The notes beneath the pieces were generated by a model that was given only the letters and a program-made list of their open reading frames with translations, ran no database searches and was not told where the DNA came from. From Kitasatospora fiedleri (GTDB lineage Bacteria; Actinomycetota; Actinomycetes; Streptomycetales; Streptomycetaceae): a DNA stretch of 64,000 bases. This document shows positions 1-9,173 of the stretch, piece after piece (within the stretch, counting starts at the first letter, position 1; each line of letters starts with the position of its first letter). Made by a program: the position numbers and the translations under genes. Location: positions 5,795,001 to 5,859,000 of the forward strand of contig NZ_OX419519.1 in NCBI RefSeq assembly GCF_948472415.1, in the 5' to 3' direction.

Positions 1-1310
<1,310 letters not shown>

Positions 1311-1443
1311 GACGCTCGCGTTCACTGTGTGGTTCCCGGGTAGCGAACAGCTATCGTCGGCAGGGAGTCGATTCTTTCGGCTCTGCCACAAGAAGCAACA
1401 CCATTTTTCAACTGAAAAGTGTGTTCGCTGAATACCCGATAGG
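1311..1443 (+). other. 23S-5S intergenic spacer
   Basis: A spacer of about 133 bases between the two rRNA genes. It contains no tRNA. It is AT-richer than its surroundings (for example around 1400-1440), as usual for processed rRNA spacers. Confidence 0.7.
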
Positions 1444-1563
1444 GTTTCGGTGGTCATAGCGTGAGGGAAACGCCCGGTTACATTTCGAACCCGGAAGCTA
1501 AGCCTCACAGCGCCGATGGTACTGCAGGGGGGACCCTGTGGGAGAGTAGGACGCCGCCGAACA
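1444..1563 (+). rRNA. rrf: 5S ribosomal RNA
   Basis: A complete 5S rRNA of about 120 bases. It begins GTTTCGGTGGTCATAGCGTG and contains the conserved CGAACCCGGAAGCTAAGCC loop. The 3' end GCCGCCGAAC pairs with the 5' end. It is the last gene of the rrn operon and is followed directly by a strong terminator. Confidence 0.96.
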
Positions 1564-1573
1564 ATTCTTCAAT

Positions 1574-1616
1574 AGGCCGAGGCCCCAGCGATTCGCTGGG
1601 GCCTCGGCCTTTTTTG
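1574..1616 (+). terminator. Rho-independent terminator of the rrn operon
   Basis: A perfect 15-bp stem (1574-1588 with 1596-1610) around a 7-base loop is followed by a run of T (about 1610-1615). It is the only canonical T-tract terminator noticed in the window, fitting the heavily transcribed rRNA operon. Confidence 0.93.
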
Positions 1617-1818
1617 TTGGGCCTCGGCCGGACACGTGGACGGCCGGTGGACGGTGGTCGGGCACCCGGACGCGGTGTTCCGCCGGATGCCGGACAATGG
1701 ACAAGGCGGACGTTCCGGACCCTGGTGGGGTGCGGAGGGCGTCCGGATCTCGCGCTGGTGTCGGTGGATCGGCAGTGGCGCCTCTCGAACTCGCAGTGTG
1801 CAGACAGGAGTCACCAGC

Positions 1819-4071
1819 ATGTCGAACCCGCCCCAGGACCGGCCCGAGCGCCGTAACGACGGCGGCCGGGGGTACGAGCCCAGGTCGCGAGGCGGTTGGT
1901 CGAACGACCGCGGCCCGCGTCGTGACGACCGTGGCGAAAGCGGCGGCTACCGGGGTCGTGACGACCGCGGTGACCGCGGTGGCGCCGGCGGTGGCTTCCG
2001 CTCGCGTGACGACCGGCCTTCGTACGGCGGCGGTGGCGGCGCCGGCGGTGGCGGTTACCGCTCCCGTGACGACCGTCCGCAGGGCGGTGGCGCCGGCGGT
2101 GGCTACCGGGGTCGTGACGACCGGCCTTCGTACGGCGGCGGTGGCGGCGCCGGCGGTGGCGGTTACCGCTCCCGTGACGACCGCCCGCAGAGCGGTGGCG
2201 GCGACCGCGGAGGGTTCCGTGGCCGGGACGACCGTCCCCAGGGCGGTGGCTACCGGGGTCGTGACGACCGTCCGCAGGGCGGTGGCGACCGTGGTGGGTT
2301 CCGTCCGCGTGAGGACCGCCCCTCGTACGGGCGTGACCGCGACGACCGTCCGCAGCGCAGTGGCGGCTATGACCGTCCGCAGAGCGGTGGCGGCGACCGC
2401 GGCGGCTTCCGCGGCCGGGACGACCGTCCCCAGCGCAGTGGCGGGTACGACCGTCCCCAGGGCGGTGGCTACCGGGGTCGTGACGACCGTCCGCAGGGCG
2501 GTGGCGACCGTGGTGGGTTCCGTCCGCGTGAGGACCGCCCCTCGTACGGGCGTGACCGCGACGACCGTCCGCAGCGCAGTGGCGGTTACGACCGCCCGCA
2601 GAGCGGTGGCGGCTTCCGAGGCCGGGACGACCGTCCCCAGCGCAGCGGCGGCTACGACCGTCCCCAGGGTGGCGGGTTCCGGCCGCGTGAGGAGCGTTCG
2701 TTCGACGACCGCCCGCAGCGCAGTGGTGGCTACGAGCGTCGGGACGACCGTCCGCAGGGCGGTGGTGACCGTGGCGGCTTCCGTGGTCGCGAGGACCGTC
2801 CGCAGCGCAGTGGCGGCTACGACCGTCCGCAGAGCGGTGGCGACCGGGGTGGGTTCCGTCCGCGTGAGGACCGCCCCTCGTACGGGCGTGACCGCGACGA
2901 CCGTCCCCAGCGCAGCGGCGGTTACGACCGCCCGCAGAGCGGTGGCGGTGACCGTGGCGGCTTCCGCGGCCGGGACGACCGCCCCCAGCGCAGCGGTGGC
3001 TACGACCGTCCGCAGGGCGGTGGCGACCGTGGCGGCTTCCGTGGTCGTGACGACCGTCCGCAGCGCAGTGGCGGGTACGAGCGTCGGGACGACCGGGGCG
3101 GGTACCGGGGCGGGCGTGACGACCGTGGTGGGTACCGCGGTGGGCGGGACGAGCGGGGCGGGTACGACGAGCGGCGTCAGGAGCCGGTGAAGCGGCTGCC
3201 GATCCCGGACGACGTGACCGGGTTCGAGATCGACGCGGACGTCAAGCAGGACCTGAAGAGCCTGCCGAAGACGCTGGCCGAGGACGTGGCGCGCAACCTG
3301 GTGATGGTGGCGCGGCTGCTCGACAGCGAGCCGGAGGAGGCCTACAACTACTCGCGGGTCGCGCTGCGGCTGGCTTCGCGGGTGGCGAGCGTGCGCGAGG
3401 CGGCCGGGTTCGCCTCGTACATGACGCAGCGGTACGCGGAGGCGCTGACCGAGTTCCGGGCGGCGAAGCGGATGACCGGGCGGGTCGACCTGTGGCCGGT
3501 GATGGCGGACTGCGAGCGCGGTCTGGGCCGGCCGGAGCGGGCGCTGGCGATGGCCGGTGAGCCCGAGGTGAAGCAGCTGGACAAGGCCGGTCAGGTCGAG
3601 ATGCGGCTGGTCGCGGCGGGTGCCCGGGCGGACCTGGAGCAGTTCGACGCGGCCGTCGTGACGCTGCAGAGCCCGGAGCTGGCGTCCTCGGCGATCCACC
3701 CGTGGACGGCGCGGCTGCGTTACGGGTACGCGGACGCGCTGATCGCGGCGGGTCGGGCGGACGAGGCCCGGGAGTGGTTCGTGAAGGCCGTGGAGGCGGA
3801 CACGGACGGGTCGACCAACGCGGCCGAGCGGCTGGCGGAGATCGACGGCATCGAGTTCACCGACGCGCTGGACGAGGACGCCGAGGTCGAGGACGAGGGC
3901 GCGGAGGCCGTGGAGCCGGCGCGCCGTCAGATCGACAAGGACGACGTCGGCGACGACCGGATGATCTTCGAGGACGAAGAGGACGTCGAGGAGTTCTACG
4001 ACGAGGACGACGAGGAGATCGACGAGGACTACGACGAGGACTCGTTCGAGGAGCAGCCGAAGCAGGGCTGA
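1819..4071 (+). CDS. Arg/Gly-repeat protein with TPR-like domain and acidic tail
   Basis: A 750-residue protein of unknown function with three parts. Residues about 35-455 are a disordered, strongly basic repeat region built from RDDRPQ, SGGYDRPQ and GDRGGFR units. Residues about 456-660 are an alpha-helical TPR-like domain, beginning after KRLPIPDDVTGFEIDADVKQ. The last 60-70 residues are very acidic (clusters of D and E). The ATG at 1819 is chosen because AGGAG lies just upstream and MSNPPQDRPE is a natural start; the frame stays open back to 1636 with no better site. RGG/RG repeats in other proteins bind RNA and drive condensates. The position directly behind the rRNA operon suggests, but does not show, a link to RNA or ribosomes. 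A converging terminator follows. The real number of repeats may vary between strains. Confidence 0.85.
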   Translation: MSNPPQDRPERRNDGGRGYEPRSRGGWSNDRGPRRDDRGESGGYRGRDDRGDRGGAGGGFRSRDDRPSYGGGGGAGGGGYRSRDDRPQGGGAGGGYRGRDDRPSYGGGGGAGGGGYRSRDDRPQSGGGDRGGFRGRDDRPQGGGYRGRDDRPQGGGDRGGFRPREDRPSYGRDRDDRPQRSGGYDRPQSGGGDRGGFRGRDDRPQRSGGYDRPQGGGYRGRDDRPQGGGDRGGFRPREDRPSYGRDRDDRPQRSGGYDRPQSGGGFRGRDDRPQRSGGYDRPQGGGFRPREERSFDDRPQRSGGYERRDDRPQGGGDRGGFRGREDRPQRSGGYDRPQSGGDRGGFRPREDRPSYGRDRDDRPQRSGGYDRPQSGGGDRGGFRGRDDRPQRSGGYDRPQGGGDRGGFRGRDDRPQRSGGYERRDDRGGYRGGRDDRGGYRGGRDERGGYDERRQEPVKRLPIPDDVTGFEIDADVKQDLKSLPKTLAEDVARNLVMVARLLDSEPEEAYNYSRVALRLASRVASVREAAGFASYMTQRYAEALTEFRAAKRMTGRVDLWPVMADCERGLGRPERALAMAGEPEVKQLDKAGQVEMRLVAAGARADLEQFDAAVVTLQSPELASSAIHPWTARLRYGYADALIAAGRADEAREWFVKAVEADTDGSTNAAERLAEIDGIEFTDALDEDAEVEDEGAEAVEPARRQIDKDDVGDDRMIFEDEEDVEEFYDEDDEEIDEDYDEDSFEEQPKQG
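1924..3180 (+). repeat. Tandem coding repeats (RGG/RDDRPQ units)
   Basis: Long in-frame direct repeats inside the gene at 1819. Short units of 15-45 bases are combined into near-identical blocks of roughly 190-220 bases, seen around 2268, 2490 and 2840. Differences are mostly third-position changes, so the blocks expanded by duplication and then drifted under selection for the protein. Assembly collapse or expansion here is possible. Confidence 0.85.
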
Positions 4072-4080
4072 CCGGCGTGT

Positions 4081-4119
4081 GGAGAGGCCCCCGTTCCGGG
4101 TAGGAGCGGGGGCCTCTCC
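4081..4119. terminator. Bidirectional hairpin between convergent genes
   Basis: A perfect 13-bp stem (4081-4093 with 4107-4119) and 13-base loop sit 10 bases after the stop of the RGG/TPR gene and 60 bases from the stop of the convergent DUF1015 gene. There is no T tract, which is common for actinobacterial terminators. Confidence 0.75.
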
Positions 4120-4179
4120 ACGTTCCGCGCGGGCGGGTCGGCGCCGGGTCGGCACCGGGTCGGCGGGGTCGGCGGTGGG

Positions 4180-5544
4180 TCAGCCGAGTTCGAGGGAGCG
4201 CAGGACCAGTCCGGTGGCCGGTTTGGGGCCGAAGGAGGTGGACTTGCGGGGCATGGTGACGCCCTGTTCGGCGAGGCGGCGCACGACGCGTTCCTCGACG
4301 GGGTGGAGCAGGACGGCGGTGCCGCCGGTGCGGGCGGCCTCGCGGACGGCGGCCTCGGCGGAGTGCAGGTAGCCGATGTGCTCGGGGCTGTCGGGGACGT
4401 GCCAGGTGCGGTCGAGCAGGACGGCGTGCAGGACGGTGGCGTCCAGGCGGCGCCACTCCTCGGGGCGGTCGGTGCGGACGGTGGCGGCGAGGGTGGCTTC
4501 GTCGGGGCCGGTGAGGAGGTGGAAGCGGCCGTCGCCGGCGGTGAGGACGAAGGAGTTGCCGGGGGAGCGGTGGGCCTCGGCGAGGGCGGTGAGGGCGTCG
4601 GGGAGGGCGCCGGGCAGTTCGGTGGTGCGCCAGGCGGCCGGGTCGAGGGCGGCGAGCGCGGCGTCCGGCGGGAGGCGGTGCAGGACGCGGTGGATGGCGC
4701 GGACCCGCAGCGGGTAGCGGTCGGTGTCGACGAGCAGGACCAGGCCGCGGTCCCAGGGGCTGCGCGGCAGGTGGCGGTGTTCGCGCTGGAGCCGCAGGTA
4801 CATCTCCCAGCGGTGGTGGCCGTCGGCGATCAGGGCGCGGCAGCCGGCCAGGTCGCGGGTGACGGCGGCGAGTTCGGCGGGGTCGGTGACGGCCCACAGG
4901 CGGTGGTGGGTGCCGTCGCTGGTGGTGGTGGCGAGCAGCGGTTCGGTGGCGGCGGCGCGTTCGATGACGTCGGCGGCGCGGCCGTGGCCGCGGTAGGTGA
5001 GCAGCAGCGGTTCGAGGTTGGCGCGGGTGGTGCGCATCAGGCCGACCCGGTCGGCGACGGGCTTGGGCATGACGTCCTCGTGCGGCAGGACGACGCCGGC
5101 TTCGGGGCCGCTGACGGCGAGGGCGCCGATCAGGCCGCGCTGGAGGGCGCCGGAGGGGGTGCGCTGCTCGTAGACGTACAGGGCGGGGCTGGGGTCGGCG
5201 GTCAGGACGCCCTGGTGGCGCCAGTCGTTGAGCAGGCGGGCGGCGTGCCGGTAGCGGGTGTCGCGGTCGGGGCGGTCGCCGGCGTCCTCGGGTTCGGGGC
5301 GGGGCAGGATCAGGCGGACGATGTTGTGCGGGTCCGCGGTCTCCAGGTCCAGGCGCCGTCCGGGGTCGACCACGTCGTACGGCGGTGAGGTGACCGCGGC
5401 CAGGTCGCCGACCCGGTGCGGGTCGTAGCGCAGGCCGCGGAACGGGGACAGGGACAGCCCTGCGGTGGCGACGTGCCCGGGGTCTCCGGGGCCGCCCGAG
5501 GGCTCGTTGCCGGTTTCGGCACGAGGGGCGCTCATTCTGGGCAT
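4180..5544 (-). CDS. DUF1015 family protein
   Basis: A 454-residue protein matching the DUF1015/COG4198 family by overall pattern: an N-terminal FRGLRYDPHRVGDLAAVTSP stretch, then NIVRLILP, then the central ADGHHRWEMYLR block. The biochemical function of the family is not established. Either ATG at 5544 (MPRMSAP) or 5535 (MSAP) could be the start; neither has a strong ribosome site. It is transcribed towards the RGG/TPR gene and diverges from the small TPR gene that starts 90 bases away. It looks complete. Confidence 0.85.
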   Translation of the reverse strand: MPRMSAPRAETGNEPSGGPGDPGHVATAGLSLSPFRGLRYDPHRVGDLAAVTSPPYDVVDPGRRLDLETADPHNIVRLILPRPEPEDAGDRPDRDTRYRHAARLLNDWRHQGVLTADPSPALYVYEQRTPSGALQRGLIGALAVSGPEAGVVLPHEDVMPKPVADRVGLMRTTRANLEPLLLTYRGHGRAADVIERAAATEPLLATTTSDGTHHRLWAVTDPAELAAVTRDLAGCRALIADGHHRWEMYLRLQREHRHLPRSPWDRGLVLLVDTDRYPLRVRAIHRVLHRLPPDAALAALDPAAWRTTELPGALPDALTALAEAHRSPGNSFVLTAGDGRFHLLTGPDEATLAATVRTDRPEEWRRLDATVLHAVLLDRTWHVPDSPEHIGYLHSAEAAVREAARTGGTAVLLHPVEERVVRRLAEQGVTMPRKSTSFGPKPATGLVLRSLELG

Positions 5545-5634
5545 GTTAGTCGGGTAGTCCTTGTTGGGAGATCGCGATGCGGGTGGACGTCCAGGTCATC
5601 CGGGACGTGGACGGGCGGACGGGAAGCGGGGTAG

Positions 5635-6204
5635 GTGCGGATGGGTCACCGGGAGCACGAGGGCGACGGCGGGGCGGCGGTTCCGGGGGCGGGCGGGAAC
5701 GGGGTGCCCGGCGGCGGGGTGTACGACTGGTTCCGGCGCGGGGTGCGGCTGTTGGAGGAGCGGCACCCGGCGGCGGCGGTGCAGCTGCTGGCGCGGGCGG
5801 CGGAGGTGGAGCCGGGGTCGCGGTCGATCCGGGAGGCGCTGGCGCGGGCGCAGTTCGACGCGGGGCAGTACGCGCGGGCGCTGGAGAGTTTCCGGGCGGT
5901 GGCGGAGGCCGATCCGTCGGACGACTACGCGCAGTTCGGGTGGGGGGTGTCGGCGGCCCGGCTGGGCGACTTCGAGGTCTCGGCGGAGCACCTGGCGCTG
6001 GCGGTGGCGATGCAGCCGGACAACCGGCACTACCAGGCGGCGCTGCGGCAGACCAGGGCGACGCTGGCGGCCCGGGCGGGGGCGTACGGGCCGCTGCTGC
6101 CGGGGGCGCCCGGGTACCTGGCGCCGCTGGAGGGCCCGGAGGGCCCGGAGGGTTCGGGCGGCCCGGGGAGGCTGGACGGCCCGGACGGTCCGGGTGAGGG
6201 CTGA
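5635..6204 (+). CDS. Small tetratricopeptide repeat protein
   Basis: A 189-residue protein. Residues about 25-130 contain three TPR-like helix pairs (VYDWFRRGVRLLEERHPAAA, ARALESFRAVAEADPSDDYA, SAEHLALAVAMQPDNRHYQA), typical of protein-protein interaction scaffolds. The C-terminus is a low-complexity Gly/Pro/Glu tail. No signal peptide or membrane segment is seen. The start is GTG at 5635 or ATG at 5641, two codons later. It lies 74 bases before the HAD phosphatase gene, and a TAGGCT -10-like box at 6230 between them suggests the latter has its own promoter. Partner unknown. Confidence 0.75.
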   Translation: MRMGHREHEGDGGAAVPGAGGNGVPGGGVYDWFRRGVRLLEERHPAAAVQLLARAAEVEPGSRSIREALARAQFDAGQYARALESFRAVAEADPSDDYAQFGWGVSAARLGDFEVSAEHLALAVAMQPDNRHYQAALRQTRATLAARAGAYGPLLPGAPGYLAPLEGPEGPEGSGGPGRLDGPDGPGEG

Positions 6205-6278
6205 CCGGGGCGCGGTGGCGGGCGCGGCCTAGGCTGGCGGGTGTCCGTTCGGTTCGAGGTGACGAGGGTGGAGCAGCG

Positions 6279-7325
6279 ATGACGGAGAACGCCGCGGCGG
6301 TGCGGAGCGTGCCGGGGTCCAGTGCGGAGGCGCTGACGGAGGCGTACGACACGGCGCTGCTGGACCTGGACGGGGTGGTGTACGCCGGGCCGCACGCGGT
6401 CGTCCACGCCGTGGAGTCGCTGGAGCGGGCGCGGGCGGCCGGGATGCGGCTGGCGTACGTCACCAACAACGCGTCGCGGCCGCCGCGGGCGGTGGCGGAG
6501 CACCTGACGGAGCTGGGCGTGCCGGCCGAGCCCGCGGACGTGATCAACTCGGCGCAGGCGGCGGCCCGGCTGGTGTCGGAGAAGGTGCCGGCGGGGTCGC
6601 GGGTGCTGGTGGTCGGCGGGGCGGGACTGCTGGAGGCGCTGGAGGAGCGTGGGCTGGTGCCGGTGCGCTCGCTGGAGGACGACCCGGCGGCGGTGGTGCA
6701 GGGCTACGACCCGTCGGTCGGCTGGAAGGACCTGGCGGAGGCCTCGTACGCGGTGGGCCGGGGCCTGCCGTGGGTGGCCTCGAACACCGACCTGTCGATC
6801 CCGACGGCCCGGGGCATCGCGCCGGGCAACGGGACGCTGGTGGCGGCGGTGCAGGCGGCGACCGGCGTGGAGCCGGAGGTGGCGGGCAAGCCGCTGCCGC
6901 CGATGCACCGGGAGACGGTGCTGCGGACGGGGGCGAAGCGTCCGCTGGTGGTCGGTGACCGGCTGGACACCGACATCGAGGGCGCGTTCAACGGCGGGGT
7001 GGACTCGCTGCTGGTGTTCACCGGCATCGCCACGCCCGAGCAGGTGCTGGCCGCGCCGCCGGAGCACCGCCCGACCTACCTGGCCGAGGACCTGCGCGGC
7101 CTGCTGGAGGCGCAGCCGGAGGTGTCGGCGCTGGACGGCGGCCGGTTCGGCTGCGGCGGCTGGACGGCGGGCGCGGACGGCGGCGTGCTGGCGCTGGACG
7201 GCACGGGCGGCCGGATCGACGCGGTGCGGGCGCTGTGCGCGGCGGCCTGGACGTGGGCGGACGGGCACGACGGCGCGGCGCCGGAGTCGGCGAAGGCCCT
7301 GGCGGGGCTGCCCGCGGCGGACTGA
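6279..7325 (+). CDS. HAD-IIA family phosphatase (NagD-like)
   Basis: A 348-residue cytoplasmic hydrolase of the haloacid dehalogenase superfamily, subclass IIA. Motif I is LLDLDGVVYAG near residue 28, with the nucleophilic Asp and acid/base Asp. Motif II is TNNASRPP, and the C-terminal motif VVGDRLDTDIEGA binds Mg. Known relatives dephosphorylate nucleotides, p-nitrophenyl phosphate or glycerol phosphate, so the substrate cannot be named. The ATG at 6279 follows GAGGGTGGAG. A C-terminal extension of about 70 residues lies past the usual NagD core. Confidence 0.87.
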   Translation: MTENAAAVRSVPGSSAEALTEAYDTALLDLDGVVYAGPHAVVHAVESLERARAAGMRLAYVTNNASRPPRAVAEHLTELGVPAEPADVINSAQAAARLVSEKVPAGSRVLVVGGAGLLEALEERGLVPVRSLEDDPAAVVQGYDPSVGWKDLAEASYAVGRGLPWVASNTDLSIPTARGIAPGNGTLVAAVQAATGVEPEVAGKPLPPMHRETVLRTGAKRPLVVGDRLDTDIEGAFNGGVDSLLVFTGIATPEQVLAAPPEHRPTYLAEDLRGLLEAQPEVSALDGGRFGCGGWTAGADGGVLALDGTGGRIDAVRALCAAAWTWADGHDGAAPESAKALAGLPAAD

Positions 7326-7409
7326 CGGGTCCGTGGCCGGGCCGGTTCGTGGTGCGGCCATCCGTTCGGGGGACGGGTGGCCGGTGCCGGTCGGTCGGCG
7401 GGGCGGGGG

Positions 7410-7757
7410 TCAGAGCAGGGTGCGCAGGCGCAGCAGGTCGCGGAGGCTCGCGTCCAGCTTGAGGCGGCCGGTGGCCCAGGCGGTGGGGAAGGGGAGCGTG
7501 CCGGCGACCAGGGCGACCAGGTCGTCCCCGGTGGTGGTGAGCTTGATGTCGGCCTTGGTGGCGGGCGGGCCGGGGGCCTCGGTGATGCCGGTGAGCCGCC
7601 CGTCGGCGAGGCGGCCGGTGAAGGTCAGGTCGAGGTCGGTGAGGTGGCAGCTGAGGGAGCGGTCGAGGGCGGCGGCCTTGCGGATGTCGCCGCCGGCGGC
7701 GGCGAGGTTGTGGCTGAGCTGCTCCAGCGCGGTGCGGCACTCCTCGGTGGTGGCCAT
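7410..7757 (-). CDS. SCP2-like sterol-binding fold protein
   Basis: A 115-residue protein resembling the SCP2 sterol-carrier fold: LTFTGRLADGRLTGI, then ATKADIKLTTTGDDLVALVAG, then a terminal ATGRLKLDASLRDLLRLR helix. In actinobacteria such stand-alone SCP2 proteins are common and their ligand is generally unknown. It starts at ATG 7757 and ends 84 bases from the stop of the converging HAD gene. It is divergent from the Ala/Lys-rich gene, with about 125 bases between the starts. Confidence 0.75.
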   Translation of the reverse strand: MATTEECRTALEQLSHNLAAAGGDIRKAAALDRSLSCHLTDLDLTFTGRLADGRLTGITEAPGPPATKADIKLTTTGDDLVALVAGTLPFPTAWATGRLKLDASLRDLLRLRTLL

Positions 7758-7881
7758 GTCTGCGGCTTGCTCCCGTCGGTGGTCGTCCGGCGTTCCACGC
7801 TAGCGCAGAGCCGTACGGCGGCGGCCCGGAGAGGGTAGCGTCGGTGGCGGTAGTCGGTGGCGGCGGCGAGGAGGCGGACGG

Positions 7882-8991
7882 ATGCTGCAGGACGCGGTGC
7901 GGGGTGTGCGGGGCGTGCTGGTGGTGGCGGCGGAGCTGGCCGAGGGGGCGGGCCGCCGGGTGCTGGACACGGCCGGGGAACTGCTCAGGCCCAGGGGTGA
8001 ACTGCCCCCCGGGGTCGAGCAGTTGCGGGTGCTCGCCGAGGAGGCGGTGACGGCCGGACGGGCCGGGGTCGACCTGGTGGCCGGGGTGGCCCGAGGCGAG
8101 GCGGAACGGGTGTTCGAGAAGGTCGGCGACCAGGTGGTGAAGGTCGGCGTGGTGCTGAGCTTCCTGGAGTCGAAGCTCCGGGAGGTCGAGGAGGAGCCGG
8201 TCGCGGCGGAGGAGCCGCCGGACGAGGAGCCCGAGCCCGAGGAGCCGGTGGCCCCGGTGGTGCGCCCGGCCGCGCGGGCCCAGGGCCTGTTCGACGCGGG
8301 TTGGGACGCGGAGCCGGAGACCCCGGCGGAGGACGCGGCGGCCGGGGACCGGAAGGCGGCGGCGCGCAAGGCGGCGGCCCGCAAGCAGGCGGCGGGGTCG
8401 GCGTCGGGTGTCAAGAAGGCCGCGGCGCGCCGGGCCCCCGGGGAGGGTGCCGGGACGGCGGACGGCGCACCGGCGGGACCGCGACGGGCTCCGGCGCGGA
8501 AGGCGGCGGCCCGCAAGGGGGCGGCCGCGAAGCAGGCGTCGGCGCAGCGCTCGGTGCCGCGCAAGGCGACCCCGGTGACCCGGACGGCCCCGACGGCTTC
8601 GGCGGATTCGGTGGATTCGGTGGTCGGGACACCCGCGGAGCTGGCGGAGAAGGCCGCGGCGGGGAAGGCGGCGGTCAAGCGGACGGTCCCGTCCGTCCCG
8701 GCGGCCGGCGGCGCGTCGGCGCAGGGGGCGTCCCCGAGCGCGGCGCTGCCCGCGAAGAAGGCCCCGGCGAAGCGCGGCGCGGCGAAGAAGGCCGCCGCGA
8801 GCGGGACCGCGGTCAACGAGGGCGCGGCGAAGAAGGCCGTCGCGAAGAAGGCCGCCGCGAAGAGGACCCCGCGAACGGGACCGCTGCGAACCCGCGTGCG
8901 GCGAAGAAGGCCACCGCGAAGCGGACGCCCCCGCCCCCGGGCGGCGGGCCGGGACCGGAGCCGGAGCAGGGGACGAGGGGGCCGGTGGTGA
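7882..8991 (+). CDS. Histone H1-like Ala/Lys-rich protein (C-terminus probably frameshifted)
   Basis: The N-terminal half (residues 1-105) is helical and predicted to form a coiled coil (GVEQLRVLAEEAVTAGRAGV). It is followed by an acidic linker and a long Ala/Lys/Arg-rich tail (KKAAARKAAARK-type repeats, residues about 155-330) like histone H1 or HupS tails that bind DNA. The ATG at 7882 follows GAGGAGG. In the called frame the last 40 residues turn Arg-rich with rare CGA, GGA and CCA codons, while the +1 frame continues the AAKKATAKR pattern. One extra C at the CCCC of 8867-8870 would join the frames and give a product ending at 9143. A role in nucleoid organisation is inferred from composition only. 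Confidence 0.75.
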   Translation: MLQDAVRGVRGVLVVAAELAEGAGRRVLDTAGELLRPRGELPPGVEQLRVLAEEAVTAGRAGVDLVAGVARGEAERVFEKVGDQVVKVGVVLSFLESKLREVEEEPVAAEEPPDEEPEPEEPVAPVVRPAARAQGLFDAGWDAEPETPAEDAAAGDRKAAARKAAARKQAAGSASGVKKAAARRAPGEGAGTADGAPAGPRRAPARKAAARKGAAAKQASAQRSVPRKATPVTRTAPTASADSVDSVVGTPAELAEKAAAGKAAVKRTVPSVPAAGGASAQGASPSAALPAKKAPAKRGAAKKAAASGTAVNEGAAKKAVAKKAAAKRTPRTGPLRTRVRRRRPPRSGRPRPRAAGRDRSRSRGRGGRW

Positions 8992-9143
8992 GTGAGGGGG
9001 ACCGGACGGGGGAGTCCGAGGTGGACGTGGCGCTGGCCCTGCTGGGGGAGCTGGACGGGGCGGGGGCGGAGCGGTGCGTCGAGGTGTACGAAGATGTCCA
9101 TGCGCGGCTCGCCGCGACCCTCGCGGCGCTGGACCGCGGGTGA
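8988..9143 (+). CDS. Small conserved-looking protein upstream of tlyA
   Basis: A 51-residue acidic protein: VDVALALLGELDGAGAERCV followed by VYEDVHARLAATLAALDRG. It looks like a small helical protein. GTG at 8988 overlaps the TGA of the preceding gene (GTGA), with GGGGACGAGGGG just upstream. If the frameshift proposed at 8867-8870 is an error, this would instead be the C-terminus of the Ala/Lys-rich protein. It ends 30 bases before tlyA and is probably cotranscribed with it. Function unknown. Confidence 0.55.
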   Translation: MSEGDRTGESEVDVALALLGELDGAGAERCVEVYEDVHARLAATLAALDRG

Positions 9144-9173
9144 GGACCGTCCGATGTGGGAGCTGACGTAGCA

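Noticed and set aside
1900..3180. CRISPR-like or other repeat array
   Set aside because: Repeats are in frame, coding and unequal in length, with no unique spacers and no cas genes.
1498..4155. 885-residue open frame on the minus strand opposite the RGG/TPR gene
   Set aside because: It is the mirror of a GC-rich repeat region and consists of Val/Ala/Arg/Thr repeats with no domain. The plus-strand gene has a ribosome site, normal domains and a terminator.
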